From: AC-32 sp035624425
GTDB taxonomy: Bacteria > Actinomycetota > Thermoleophilia > Gaiellales > Gaiellaceae
Length of the DNA: 13,667 bases
Reading direction: 5' to 3'
Assembly: GCA_035624425.1 (NCBI GenBank)
Contig: DASPRN010000049.1
Span: 1 to 13,667, forward strand
Below, piece after piece: positions 9,029 to 13,667 of this stretch. Numbering within the stretch: position 1 is the first letter of the stretch; every line of letters starts with the position of its first letter. The position numbers and the translations under genes are program-made. The notes under the pieces are model-generated. The model did no database searches and was not told the origin of the DNA. It was given only the letters and a program-made list of their open reading frames with translations.

Positions 9029-9601
9029 TCAGCCGGCTTCCTCGAACGTGGCGATGAGCGCCTCGGCGACGACTCGCATCGGCCGCCCCGAGAGTTGGCT
9101 CGCCTTCCGCAGCCGGGCGAAAGCCTCCTGCTCGCTCAGGCTCTCGCGCTCCATGAGCAGCCCTTTCGCCCGCTCGATCGACTTGCGCGCGGCGAGCGCC
9201 TCGGCGAGCGAGTCGGCCTGCTCGCGCAGTGCGGCCAGCTCCGCGTGGCGCGCCCGTGCCGTGCGGATCGCCGGCAGCAGGTCCTGCTCCCGGAACGGCT
9301 TGACGAGGTAGCCGAAGACCCCGGCCTCGACGGCGCGCGCGACCAGCTCGTCCTGGCCGTATGCGGTCAGCATCACGATCGGGATCGGCCGCTCGTCGAG
9401 GATCCGGCGGGCCGCCTCGATTCCGTCGAGCCGGGGCATCTTGACGTCGAGGACGGCGAGGTCGGGCTGCTCGGTTCGCGCAAGCTCGACCGCCTCGAGC
9501 CCGTCCTTGGCCTCGGCGCAGACCTCGAACCCCGAGCGCTCGAGCAGCTCCCGCAGGTCGAGCCGGATGATGGTCTCGTCCTCAGCGACGAGAATCCGCA
9601 T
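9029..9601 (-). CDS. pdtaR: ANTAR-domain response regulator (PdtaR-like)
   Basis: A 190-residue two-component regulator whose output is RNA binding rather than DNA binding; ANTAR proteins bind paired hairpins in mRNA leaders and cause antitermination or related control. The N-terminal receiver domain begins MRILVAEDE. It has acidic E7/D8, phospho-acceptor D52 (AVLDVKMP), T79 (MLTAY) and K101 (LVKPF). A helical linker (112-135) leads to the ANTAR domain (~133-186), with RKSIERAKGLLM at 139-150 and EAFARLRKAS in the middle. The start is ATG 9601: the receiver fold begins at once and a -10-like TACCAT lies 6 nt upstream. The longer open frame to 9664 adds non-family sequence crossing a palindrome. 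The histidine kinase upstream on the same strand is of the type that partners PdtaR in mycobacteria. Confidence 0.92.
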   Translation of the reverse strand: MRILVAEDETIIRLDLRELLERSGFEVCAEAKDGLEAVELARTEQPDLAVLDVKMPRLDGIEAARRILDERPIPIVMLTAYGQDELVARAVEAGVFGYLVKPFREQDLLPAIRTARARHAELAALREQADSLAEALAARKSIERAKGLLMERESLSEQEAFARLRKASQLSGRPMRVVAEALIATFEEAG

Positions 9602-9607
9602 GGGCGG

Positions 9608-9613
9608 ATGGTA
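9608..9613 (-). promoter_or_regulatory. Probable -10 element of the ANTAR regulator (leaderless geometry)
   Basis: On the minus strand TACCAT is followed by 6 nt (ccgccc) and then ATG. There is no Shine-Dalgarno. The expected -35 position, about 17 bp upstream (9631-9636), falls inside the 20-bp palindrome. Confidence 0.5.
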
Positions 9614-9627
9614 TGTACACGCGCGCG

Positions 9628-9647
9628 TCCCCACCCTTGGGTGGGGA
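9628..9647. promoter_or_regulatory. Perfect 20-bp inverted repeat over the ANTAR regulator promoter
   Basis: The arms TCCCCACCC (9628-9636) and GGGTGGGGA (9639-9647) are exact reverse complements separated by TT. A two-base loop disfavours a hairpin, so a dimeric protein-binding site is more likely. It is centred about 36 bp upstream of the ANTAR regulator ATG, across the -35 region of its proposed promoter. Confidence 0.6.
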
Positions 9648-9700
9648 ACAGATCCACCCGCCACCCGCGATCAGCGTATCGGCCAACCTCCAACGCGTCT

Positions 9701-9727
9701 GTGACGTGGTTGCGCCAAATACGTCAC
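9701..9727. repeat. Inverted repeat between kinase and regulator genes
   Basis: The arms GTGACGT (9701-9707) and ACGTCAC (9721-9727) flank a 13-nt spacer. It begins 39 nt after the kinase stop on the minus strand. It could be a weak terminator hairpin for the kinase transcript or a protein site; without a T-run in the minus direction I cannot decide. Confidence 0.4.
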
Positions 9728-9765
9728 TTCTTCTCCCCGGCTGAGCGCGGAGGACCGGGCTCCCC

Positions 9766-11172
9766 TCAGACGGGGAAGACCACCTCCGCCCGCAGGCCGC
9801 CGTTCGACTCCAGCGCCAGGTGACCGCCGAGCTCGTCCCGCACGAGCGCGCGAACGATCGAGAGGCCGGTCCCCGACGCCGGCTCACCGTCCATCCCGCC
9901 GCCGTCGTCCGCGATCGCAAGCACGACCTCCTCCCCGCGCCGCGCCAGCTCGACTCGAACCACGTCGCCGCCGTGCTCCAGCGCGTTCTGCAGCAGCTCG
10001 GAGAACACGAGCGCAAGCGCCGTCGCCCGGTTGCCGGCGAGTGAGACCTCCTCCAGCGAGACCTCGACCCTCTTCGAGGCGCCGAGCCCCTGCACGAGCA
10101 TCGCGCGCAGCCGGTCGAGCAGCTCCGCCAGCTCGACGTCCTCGTCCCGGCGCTCCGTCAGCACCTCGTGCACGGCAGCGATCGCGAGCACCCGGTTGAC
10201 CGAGTCGTTCAGCGCCTTGCGCGCGTCCACGCCGTCCGTCCGCGCCTGCAACCGCAAGAGCGAGGCCACGGTTTGCAGATTGTTCTTGACCCGGTGGTGG
10301 ATCTCCTGGGCCAGCACCCCACGCAGCACCGCCCGCCCGTGCTCGAGCGCGACGGCCGCATGGCTCGCGATCGACGCGAGGAGCGCACGATCGTCCGCGC
10401 TGAACGGCGTGTCCCGGTCGCAGACCAGCTCGCCGACCTGGCGGCCCTTCCAGCGCAGCGGCACCCGCACCGCATGCCTGCCCGCAACACCTTCGGGCCA
10501 GACGATCTCGCCGTCCTCGAGCACGAGCGCGGCGCCGGTGGCGCCCAGCGCATCGACCGTCGCCGCGACGATCCCCTCCAGCGATTCTTCGAGGTAGAGC
10601 GACTCGGAGACCGCCTCGGAGATCCGCGCAAGCGCCTCGAGCTCGACGACACGGCGCTGGGCGCCTGCGTAGAGCTTGGCGTGCTCGATCGTCTGCGCGA
10701 CCTGCGCGCCGATCGCGAGCAGCAGCTCGATCTCCGCGGCCGTGAACTCCCGCGGCTTGCGCGTGCGGACGTTCAGAGCCCCCTCCAGCCGCTCGCGCGC
10801 GAGGATCGGCACAGCGAGGATCGACTCGTACTCGTCCTCGGGCAGGTTGGCGAAGGCCTTGAAGCGCTCGTCCAGGTGAGCCTGCGCCGCGATCATCACC
10901 GGCTCGCGCGCGGCCGCGGCGGCGCCCGTAATCCCCTCGCCGGGGCGCATCCGCGGGCGACCGGTCATCTCCTCGACGCGGGTGCCGTGCGTGGCGCGAA
11001 GGACGAGCTCGTCGGCCTGCTCGTCGTAGAGGTAGACGAAGCAGGCGTCGGCCCCGAGCGCGTCGGCGACCTTGCTCGCGACGAGCGAGAGCACCTCCTC
11101 GAGATCGAGCGTCGAGTTGACTGCGGCGATCGTCTCGGTCAGGAGGCGCAGATGGCGCCCGGTCTCGTCCAC
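9766..11172 (-). CDS. pdtaS: GAF-GAF sensor histidine kinase, HisKA_2 type (PdtaS-like)
   Basis: A 468-residue cytosolic kinase with no membrane segment. GAF domain 1 covers about residues 15-165 (opening TETIAAVNSTLDLEEVL) and GAF domain 2 about 175-275 (opening ARISEAVSESLYLEESL). The HisKA_2 dimerisation region, 289-360, holds EIHHRVKNNLQTVASLL with H293 the likely phospho-acceptor. The HATPase domain (~385-468) has the N box SELLQNALEHGG, DDGGGM and GTGLSIV. This is the class that signals to ANTAR regulators, and one is encoded 165 nt downstream. The start is GTG 11172, just before the first GAF helix, with TATCTT exactly 6 nt upstream. The open frame continues to 11703, but that part is antisense to a membrane-protein gene and has no family character. 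The ligand of the GAF domains cannot be told from sequence. Mycobacterial PdtaS has GAF and PAS domains, so tandem GAF is a variation. Confidence 0.9.
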   Translation of the reverse strand: MDETGRHLRLLTETIAAVNSTLDLEEVLSLVASKVADALGADACFVYLYDEQADELVLRATHGTRVEEMTGRPRMRPGEGITGAAAAAREPVMIAAQAHLDERFKAFANLPEDEYESILAVPILARERLEGALNVRTRKPREFTAAEIELLLAIGAQVAQTIEHAKLYAGAQRRVVELEALARISEAVSESLYLEESLEGIVAATVDALGATGAALVLEDGEIVWPEGVAGRHAVRVPLRWKGRQVGELVCDRDTPFSADDRALLASIASHAAVALEHGRAVLRGVLAQEIHHRVKNNLQTVASLLRLQARTDGVDARKALNDSVNRVLAIAAVHEVLTERRDEDVELAELLDRLRAMLVQGLGASKRVEVSLEEVSLAGNRATALALVFSELLQNALEHGGDVVRVELARRGEEVVLAIADDGGGMDGEPASGTGLSIVRALVRDELGGHLALESNGGLRAEVVFPV

Positions 11173-11178
11173 CGTGCC

Positions 11179-11184
11179 AAGATA
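11179..11184 (-). promoter_or_regulatory. Probable -10 element of the histidine kinase (leaderless geometry)
   Basis: On the minus strand TATCTT is followed by 6 nt (ggcacg) and the GTG start. It is the best -10 match of the set. No convincing -35 is seen. It lies only a few bases from the likely start of the divergent membrane gene, so the two promoters must overlap. Confidence 0.5.
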
Positions 11185-11190
11185 GCGCCC

Positions 11191-11667
11191 TTGTCGCGGC
11201 ACGAATGGCTGCTGCTGATCCACGTGGGAGGGGCCTTCAGCGTCCTCGCCGGCGCGCTGCTCGCAGTCGTGCTCAACCAGGCGGCGCTCAGGCGGTCGAA
11301 GCCGTCCGAGACAGCGCTGCTGCTGGGCCTGACCCGGGTCGCCGTCGTGCTGATCGCGGCCGGCATGATCGTGACGCTGGCCTTCGGTCTCTGGCTGGTC
11401 GACGACACCCCCGGCTACGACCTCGGCGACGGCTGGATCTCCGCGTCGCTCGCGCTCTGGGTGATCGCGCTCGTGCTCGGCTCGGTCGGAGGCCGCCGCG
11501 ACCGGCACACGCGCGAGCTCGCCGAGCGGCTGGCGGCAGAAGGCGACCGGCCGAGCCGCGAGCTCGCCGCGCGCCTGCGCGACCCGGTCACGCTCACCTT
11601 GACCTACGGAAGCGGCCTGGCTGTCGTGGCGATCCTCGTCATGATGATCTGGCGGCCCGGGAGCTAA
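11191..11667 (+). CDS. Small four-helix integral membrane protein (DUF2269-like)
   Basis: Predicted inner-membrane protein, 158 residues from the chosen start. Hydrophobic helices are visible at about 6-28 (WLLLIHVGGAFSVLAGALL), 43-70, 82-100 and 133-154. A charged loop (102-131) rich in Arg/Glu joins helices 3 and 4. The layout, with an early LLLIHVGGA helix, resembles DUF2269-type proteins of unknown function; this assignment is by general resemblance. The start is uncertain. TTG 11191 places the first helix right at the N-terminus and avoids the kinase gene. ATG 11152, in the same frame, has an excellent AGGAGG 5 nt before it but would overlap the divergent kinase coding start by 21 nt. 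Divergent placement beside a signalling pair does not define a function. Confidence 0.75.
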   Translation: MSRHEWLLLIHVGGAFSVLAGALLAVVLNQAALRRSKPSETALLLGLTRVAVVLIAAGMIVTLAFGLWLVDDTPGYDLGDGWISASLALWVIALVLGSVGGRRDRHTRELAERLAAEGDRPSRELAARLRDPVTLTLTYGSGLAVVAILVMMIWRPGS

Positions 11668-11711
11668 CAAAACCTTAACTCGGTCCGCAGATTGCGCTTG
11701 CACCCGGTGGG

Positions 11712-11717
11712 TACCGT
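11712..11717 (+). promoter_or_regulatory. Possible -10 element of the PRC-barrel gene
   Basis: TACCGT lies 8 nt before ATG 11726, and no Shine-Dalgarno is present, so the leader would be at most about 1-2 nt. No good -35 is apparent. The upstream TTAACT at 11675-11680 is A/T-rich but too distant. Confidence 0.35.
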
Positions 11718-11725
11718 CAGAGTCG

Positions 11726-11977
11726 ATGTCGGTTCCAGCCTCCCAGCTGCTCCAGACGTCCGGCTACCTGGTTGCAGACGCCAAGGGCCGCGTCGTCGGG
11801 CGGGTCGAGTGCCCGATGTACGGAACGCAGCCGGACATTCCCGACGCGCTCTCCGTCCGCCGCGGGTTCGCCCGCAGGCGGCGGCTCGTGCCGGTCGACG
11901 CAGTCGAGCAGATCGATGGCTCGAGCGGGATCGTCGGCCTCAGCGTCGAGCGCGACTCGCTACGAAGCTTCCTTTAG
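11726..11977 (+). CDS. PRC-barrel-like miniprotein
   Basis: An 83-residue protein resembling a single PRC-barrel domain, a small beta-barrel fold found in photosynthetic reaction-centre H subunits, RimM and many stand-alone actinobacterial proteins. Seen: SGYLVADAKGRVVGRVECP at about 12-30 (paired strands with a turn), then an Arg-rich segment RRGFARRRRLVPVDAVEQID at 45-64, and VGLSVERDSLRSFL at the end. The phrase RLVPVDAVEQID followed by a strand is typical of such domains. There is no membrane segment or signal peptide. ATG 11726 is the first start in frame, immediately upstream of the domain. It appears monocistronic: 58 nt after the membrane-protein gene and followed by an inverted-repeat cluster. 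A molecular role cannot be assigned; known stand-alone members are proposed to bind partner proteins or RNA. Confidence 0.8.
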   Translation: MSVPASQLLQTSGYLVADAKGRVVGRVECPMYGTQPDIPDALSVRRGFARRRRLVPVDAVEQIDGSSGIVGLSVERDSLRSFL

Positions 11978-11979
11978 AC

Positions 11980-12057
11980 GGACGGGCGAAGGCGCCGACT
12001 CGTCGGCCGCGCGGGCTTTGCCCGTGTGGCCGTCCTACGCACCGACTCGTCGGCGCC
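11980..12057. repeat. Nested inverted repeats after the PRC gene (terminator-like or cruciform)
   Basis: Three structures interlock. A hairpin at 12005-12031 has 12-bp arms (two G-U pairs on the plus-strand RNA) and a TTT loop. GGACGG at 11980-11985 pairs with CCGTCC at 12030-12035. The arms GGCGCCGAC at 11991-11999 and GTCGGCGCC at 12049-12057 are exact reverse complements. CCGACTCGTCGG occurs twice (11995-12006 and 12042-12053) and is itself a 5-bp inverted repeat. Because it starts 3 nt after the PRC stop, termination is the simplest role; there is no T-tract. Confidence 0.55.
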
Positions 12058-12180
12058 GACCACCTCGGAACGACCACGAGCTGCGGAAAATCCAGCAGCT
12101 CGCGGTCGGCCGTCAGTTGGATCCCGCCGGCCGCAGGCTGGCGAGATCCCGGCGATCATCTCACAGGACGAGCTGATATC

Positions 12181-12379
12181 GCTTTCGCCGAGCTTCGCTC
12201 GATCGCAGAAGAGGTCTGCAGGCCGAAGCAACTCGAGGTGCTGAAGATGCAGGCGGCGGGACTCGGCCCCCTACGAAACGGCGCGGAGGCTCGGCATTGA
12301 CCGCCGAGCAGTCCGAGACCGGCGCGAGTCCGCTGAGCGCAAGATCATCGAGCGCATGGAAGAGTTGGGCATCTTCTGA
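12181..12379 (+). pseudogene. Frameshifted helix-turn-helix gene (sigma-70 region 4-like)
   Basis: In one frame the DNA reads AFAELRSIAEEVCRPKQLEV, then LKMQAAGLGP, and ends at a stop at 12298-12300. If one C is removed from the five-C run at 12267-12271, the sequence continues as PYETARRLGIDRRAVRDRR, then ESAERKIIERMEELGIF, and stops at 12377-12379. The joined product is a classic region-4/LuxR-type helix-turn-helix (KQLEVLKMQAAG, then ARRLGIDRRAVRDR). No start codon is found in the upstream frame, so the 5' part is also degraded or missing. It may be a dead regulator, or a read error in a homopolymer combined with an unusual start. The joined piece is about 65 residues; such small HTH proteins are common in this lineage by inference. 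The flanks (12058-12180 and 12380-12568) show no intact gene. Confidence 0.6.
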
Positions 12380-12498
12380 CCGCACCACGACGTTCTCGCC
12401 TCCCGTTGGCCTGACGGACGCCGCTGTCTGACGACCGAGAAATGCTGGGGAAGGGCTGGCAGCGGAACGTGAGCGGCCAGTGGTTCGATCCGGCATGA

Positions 12499-12557
12499 GT
12501 GCTCGACGCGAGAGCACGTCTCCGACCGGCCTCGCTAGTAGCGGCCGAGCAGGCCGC
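12499..12557. terminator. Two GC hairpins downstream of the small membrane-protein gene
   Basis: GCGGCC (12541-12546) and GGCCGC (12552-12557) form a 6-bp stem with a 5-nt loop, starting 11 nt past the minus-strand stop at 12569. Further on, GTGCTC (12499-12504) pairs with GAGCAC (12512-12517) around a 7-nt loop. No T-run follows either on the minus strand. A role as a terminator for the membrane miniprotein gene is plausible but weakly supported. Confidence 0.35.
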
Positions 12558-12568
12558 CGAAGCGCCGT

Positions 12569-12793
12569 CTAGAAGACGCTGAACAGAAGGCTGTCCAGGA
12601 ACTGTCCTGGATGCGCGGTCATCGAAAAGACCAGGAACGCCACCACGGACGGCACCACCCACACCGCCGCCGCCCTCCGGCGCCCTGGAACGATGACCTC
12701 CTCGCACCTCTCCTCTCCGAACCCGCAGACGCACATCGCCCGCTCCATACGCAGCGCATCGATCTCTGCCTGCAACTGCCTCCGGCTCGTCAT
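12569..12793 (-). CDS. 74-residue single-helix membrane protein with CxC...C cluster
   Basis: No family is recognised. The N-terminal half is polar (MTSRRQLQAEIDALRMERAM, likely helical) and is followed by a cysteine cluster, C21, C23 and C30 (CVCGFGEERC). A basic patch GRRR at 37-40 leads into one hydrophobic helix at about 41-60 (AAAVWVVPSVVAFLVFSMTA), then a short tail ending LFSVF. The positive charges before the helix predict the Cys-bearing half inside the cell. ATG 12793 is chosen because GGAGG lies 8 nt upstream. A longer frame to 12859 adds residues covering the presumed promoter. Arguments that it is real: clear ribosome site, -10-like TAACTT, coherent membrane architecture and tail hairpins. 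Against: no homologue recalled, and it sits beside degraded sequence. Three cysteines could bind a metal or form a disulfide-based sensor (inference). Confidence 0.6.
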   Translation of the reverse strand: MTSRRQLQAEIDALRMERAMCVCGFGEERCEEVIVPGRRRAAAVWVVPSVVAFLVFSMTAHPGQFLDSLLFSVF

Positions 12794-13157
12794 CTTCACA
12801 GCCTCCCGTCTAGGTGACCGAAAGTTACCGGGTCGGTTTGACGGAACCCGCATCTTCATCGACGGTGACGGCAGGCTGGGCGACGAGCTTCGCTCCGCAC
12901 CCGATCAGATGGTCGCTCGGCGCGAGTCGAAGCAGAAGTCACAGCGCGCGACGACCGGCATGGCGACCCACGCCGCTGCGGGGCTCAAACGCGGCCATGA
13001 TCCCCTCGCCCACGCGCTTGCGTGAGATCGATGGCTTCGAGCAGGTGTCGGGAGTTCTAACCGACGATGCCGAGAGAGTAAGAAGACACAGCGTTTCCCC
13101 GCGAGCCCTCTCCTTGCGTGTGGTGTTGCAGTGAGACCGTCGGCGGAGCCGGCGAAG
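12794..13157. other. Intergenic stretch, mostly without recognisable features
   Basis: About 360 bp between the membrane miniprotein start and the glnA stop. On the minus strand TAACTT at 12822-12827, about 29 bp before the miniprotein ATG, is a fair -10 box; it overlaps an imperfect GGTGAC/GTTACC inverted repeat (12813-12829). A weak hairpin (arms 13138-13144 and 13148-13154) lies just past the glnA stop and may help termination. Open frames here are short or lack start signals and coding character. I see no RNA gene. Confidence 0.5.
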
Positions 13158-13667
13158 CTAGAGAACCGAGAGGTACCGCTCGCGCTCCCAGTCGGTCAGC
13201 TGCACCCGGTACTCGTCCCATTCCTTACGCTTCAGCTCGACGTAGCGGTCGAAGATGTGCGGGCCGAGCGCCTTGCGCGCCAGCTCGGACTGCGCCAGCT
13301 CGTCGATCGCCTCGCCGAGCGTCTCCGGCAGCGAGACGATGCCGCGCTCGCGCCGCTGCTCGGGCGTCAGGTGGTAGAGGTTCGTCTCCATCGGGTCCGG
13401 GAGCTCGTACCCGCGCTCGATTCCTTCCAGCCCCGCATGCAGGAGCGCCGCGAAGGTCAGGTACGGGTTGCAGGCCGGATCGGGGCAGCGGATCTCGGCG
13501 CGCGTGGCCTGCTCGGAGCCCGGCTTGTAGAGCGGGATGCGGACGAGGGCGGACCGGTTGCGCTGCGACCACGCCACGTAGACCGGCGCCTCGAAGCCGG
13601 GCACGAGCCGCTTGTACGAGTTGACCCACTGTGCGAACACCGCCGAGAGCTCGCGGGCATGTCGGAG
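13158..13667 (-). CDS. glnA: Glutamine synthetase type I, C-terminal part (5' end cut by window)
   Basis: ATP-dependent ligation of ammonia to glutamate. Only the last 169 residues are visible; the frame is open to the right edge, so the internal GTG at 13640 is not the start. Conserved type I stretches are AQWVNSYKRLVPGFEAPVYV (12-31 of the fragment), QRNRSALVRIP (35-45, substrate/ATP-binding arginines), EIRCPDPACNPYLTFAALL (58-76) and GLEGIERGYELPDP (79-92). NLYHLTPEQ at 96-104 aligns with the loop whose Tyr is adenylylated in GSI-beta enzymes (NLYDLP), so that control could apply, but the match is partial. The tail DWERERYLSVL is typical of the end of actinobacterial paralogues. Which glnA paralogue this is cannot be told from the fragment. 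Transcription runs into the gene-poor stretch to the left. Confidence 0.93.
   Translation of the reverse strand, partial: LRHARELSAVFAQWVNSYKRLVPGFEAPVYVAWSQRNRSALVRIPLYKPGSEQATRAEIRCPDPACNPYLTFAALLHAGLEGIERGYELPDPMETNLYHLTPEQRRERGIVSLPETLGEAIDELAQSELARKALGPHIFDRYVELKRKEWDEYRVQLTDWERERYLSVL

Noticed and set aside
11173..11703. Upstream extension of the histidine kinase frame
   Set aside because: Antisense to the membrane-protein gene; Gln/Arg/Asp-rich low-complexity translation, whereas the GAF fold starts just after GTG 11172.
12479..12495. TGGTTCGATCCGGC resembling a tRNA T-loop
   Set aside because: The flanking 5-bp T-stem does not pair and no acceptor, D or anticodon arms can be folded around it.
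12499..12557. Possible ANTAR target RNA (paired hairpins)
   Set aside because: The loops are 7 and 5 nt, not the A/G-marked hexanucleotide loops of ANTAR targets, and they lie past a stop codon rather than in a leader.
12905..12988. Minus-strand 27-codon frame with a CDFC pair (TTG start)
   Set aside because: The CxxC is suggestive, but the start is a TTG with no ribosome site at a usable distance and there is no neighbour to couple with.
12814..13134. Plus-strand 106-residue frame starting GTG
   Set aside because: Overlaps the promoter of the minus-strand miniprotein; Ser/Arg/Pro-rich translation with no family character and no ribosome site.
13158..13640. A complete 160-residue glutamine synthetase-like small gene starting at GTG 13640
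   Set aside because: The frame stays open to the window edge and the preceding codons (HARELSAV) match glutamine synthetase, so it is a truncated view of a full gene.

Overview
This is a high-GC chromosomal window with strongly G/C-biased third codon positions. That bias creates many long shadow ORFs opposite real genes. Gene content (OpcA, an actinobacterial-style ~370-residue transaldolase, a PdtaS/PdtaR-type kinase/ANTAR pair, a PRC-barrel miniprotein) points to Actinomycetota. I infer a deep-branching class such as Thermoleophilia (Gaiellales/Solirubrobacterales-like), but nothing here proves the taxon.

Left part (1-7000): a pentose-phosphate locus. On the minus strand, one tightly packed operon reads tal -> alpha/beta hydrolase -> 27-codon small ORF -> gnd (short 6-phosphogluconate dehydrogenase) -> zwf -> opcA (cut by the window edge). 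After the 10-nt tal/hydrolase gap, every junction overlaps by 1 to 16 nt. tkt (short, animal-like transketolase) diverges from tal across 162 bp. Together these cover the NADPH-producing oxidative branch (Zwf, its partner OpcA, Gnd) and the carbon-shuffling branch (Tal, Tkt). A recognisable 6-phosphogluconolactonase is not in the window: it may lie beyond the left edge, or the hydrolase may fill the role.

Middle part (7001-11667): downstream of tkt is a perfect 17-bp palindrome overlapping the promoter region of an ABC-F ATPase. A hairpin at 8985-9011 separates it from a convergent signalling pair: a GAF-GAF-HisKA_2-HATPase histidine kinase and an ANTAR response regulator, each with its own probable promoter. 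A small four-helix membrane protein diverges from the kinase.

Right part (11668-13667): a PRC-barrel miniprotein, a nested inverted repeat, a frameshifted helix-turn-helix gene, a 74-residue one-helix membrane protein with a CxC...C cluster, about 360 bp without a convincing gene, and the C-terminal third of a type I glutamine synthetase entering from the right edge.

A recurring pattern: at four genes that begin transcription units (tkt, ABC-F, ANTAR regulator, histidine kinase) a TAnnnT -10 hexamer sits exactly 6 nt before the start codon with no usable Shine-Dalgarno. This is the geometry of leaderless mRNAs. Most internal operon genes instead have clear Shine-Dalgarno sequences. No CRISPR, tRNA, rRNA or insertion sequence was seen. 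The window is mostly ordinary housekeeping sequence; the least explained items are the 27-codon ORF, the two palindromes, the broken HTH gene and the Cys-rich membrane miniprotein.
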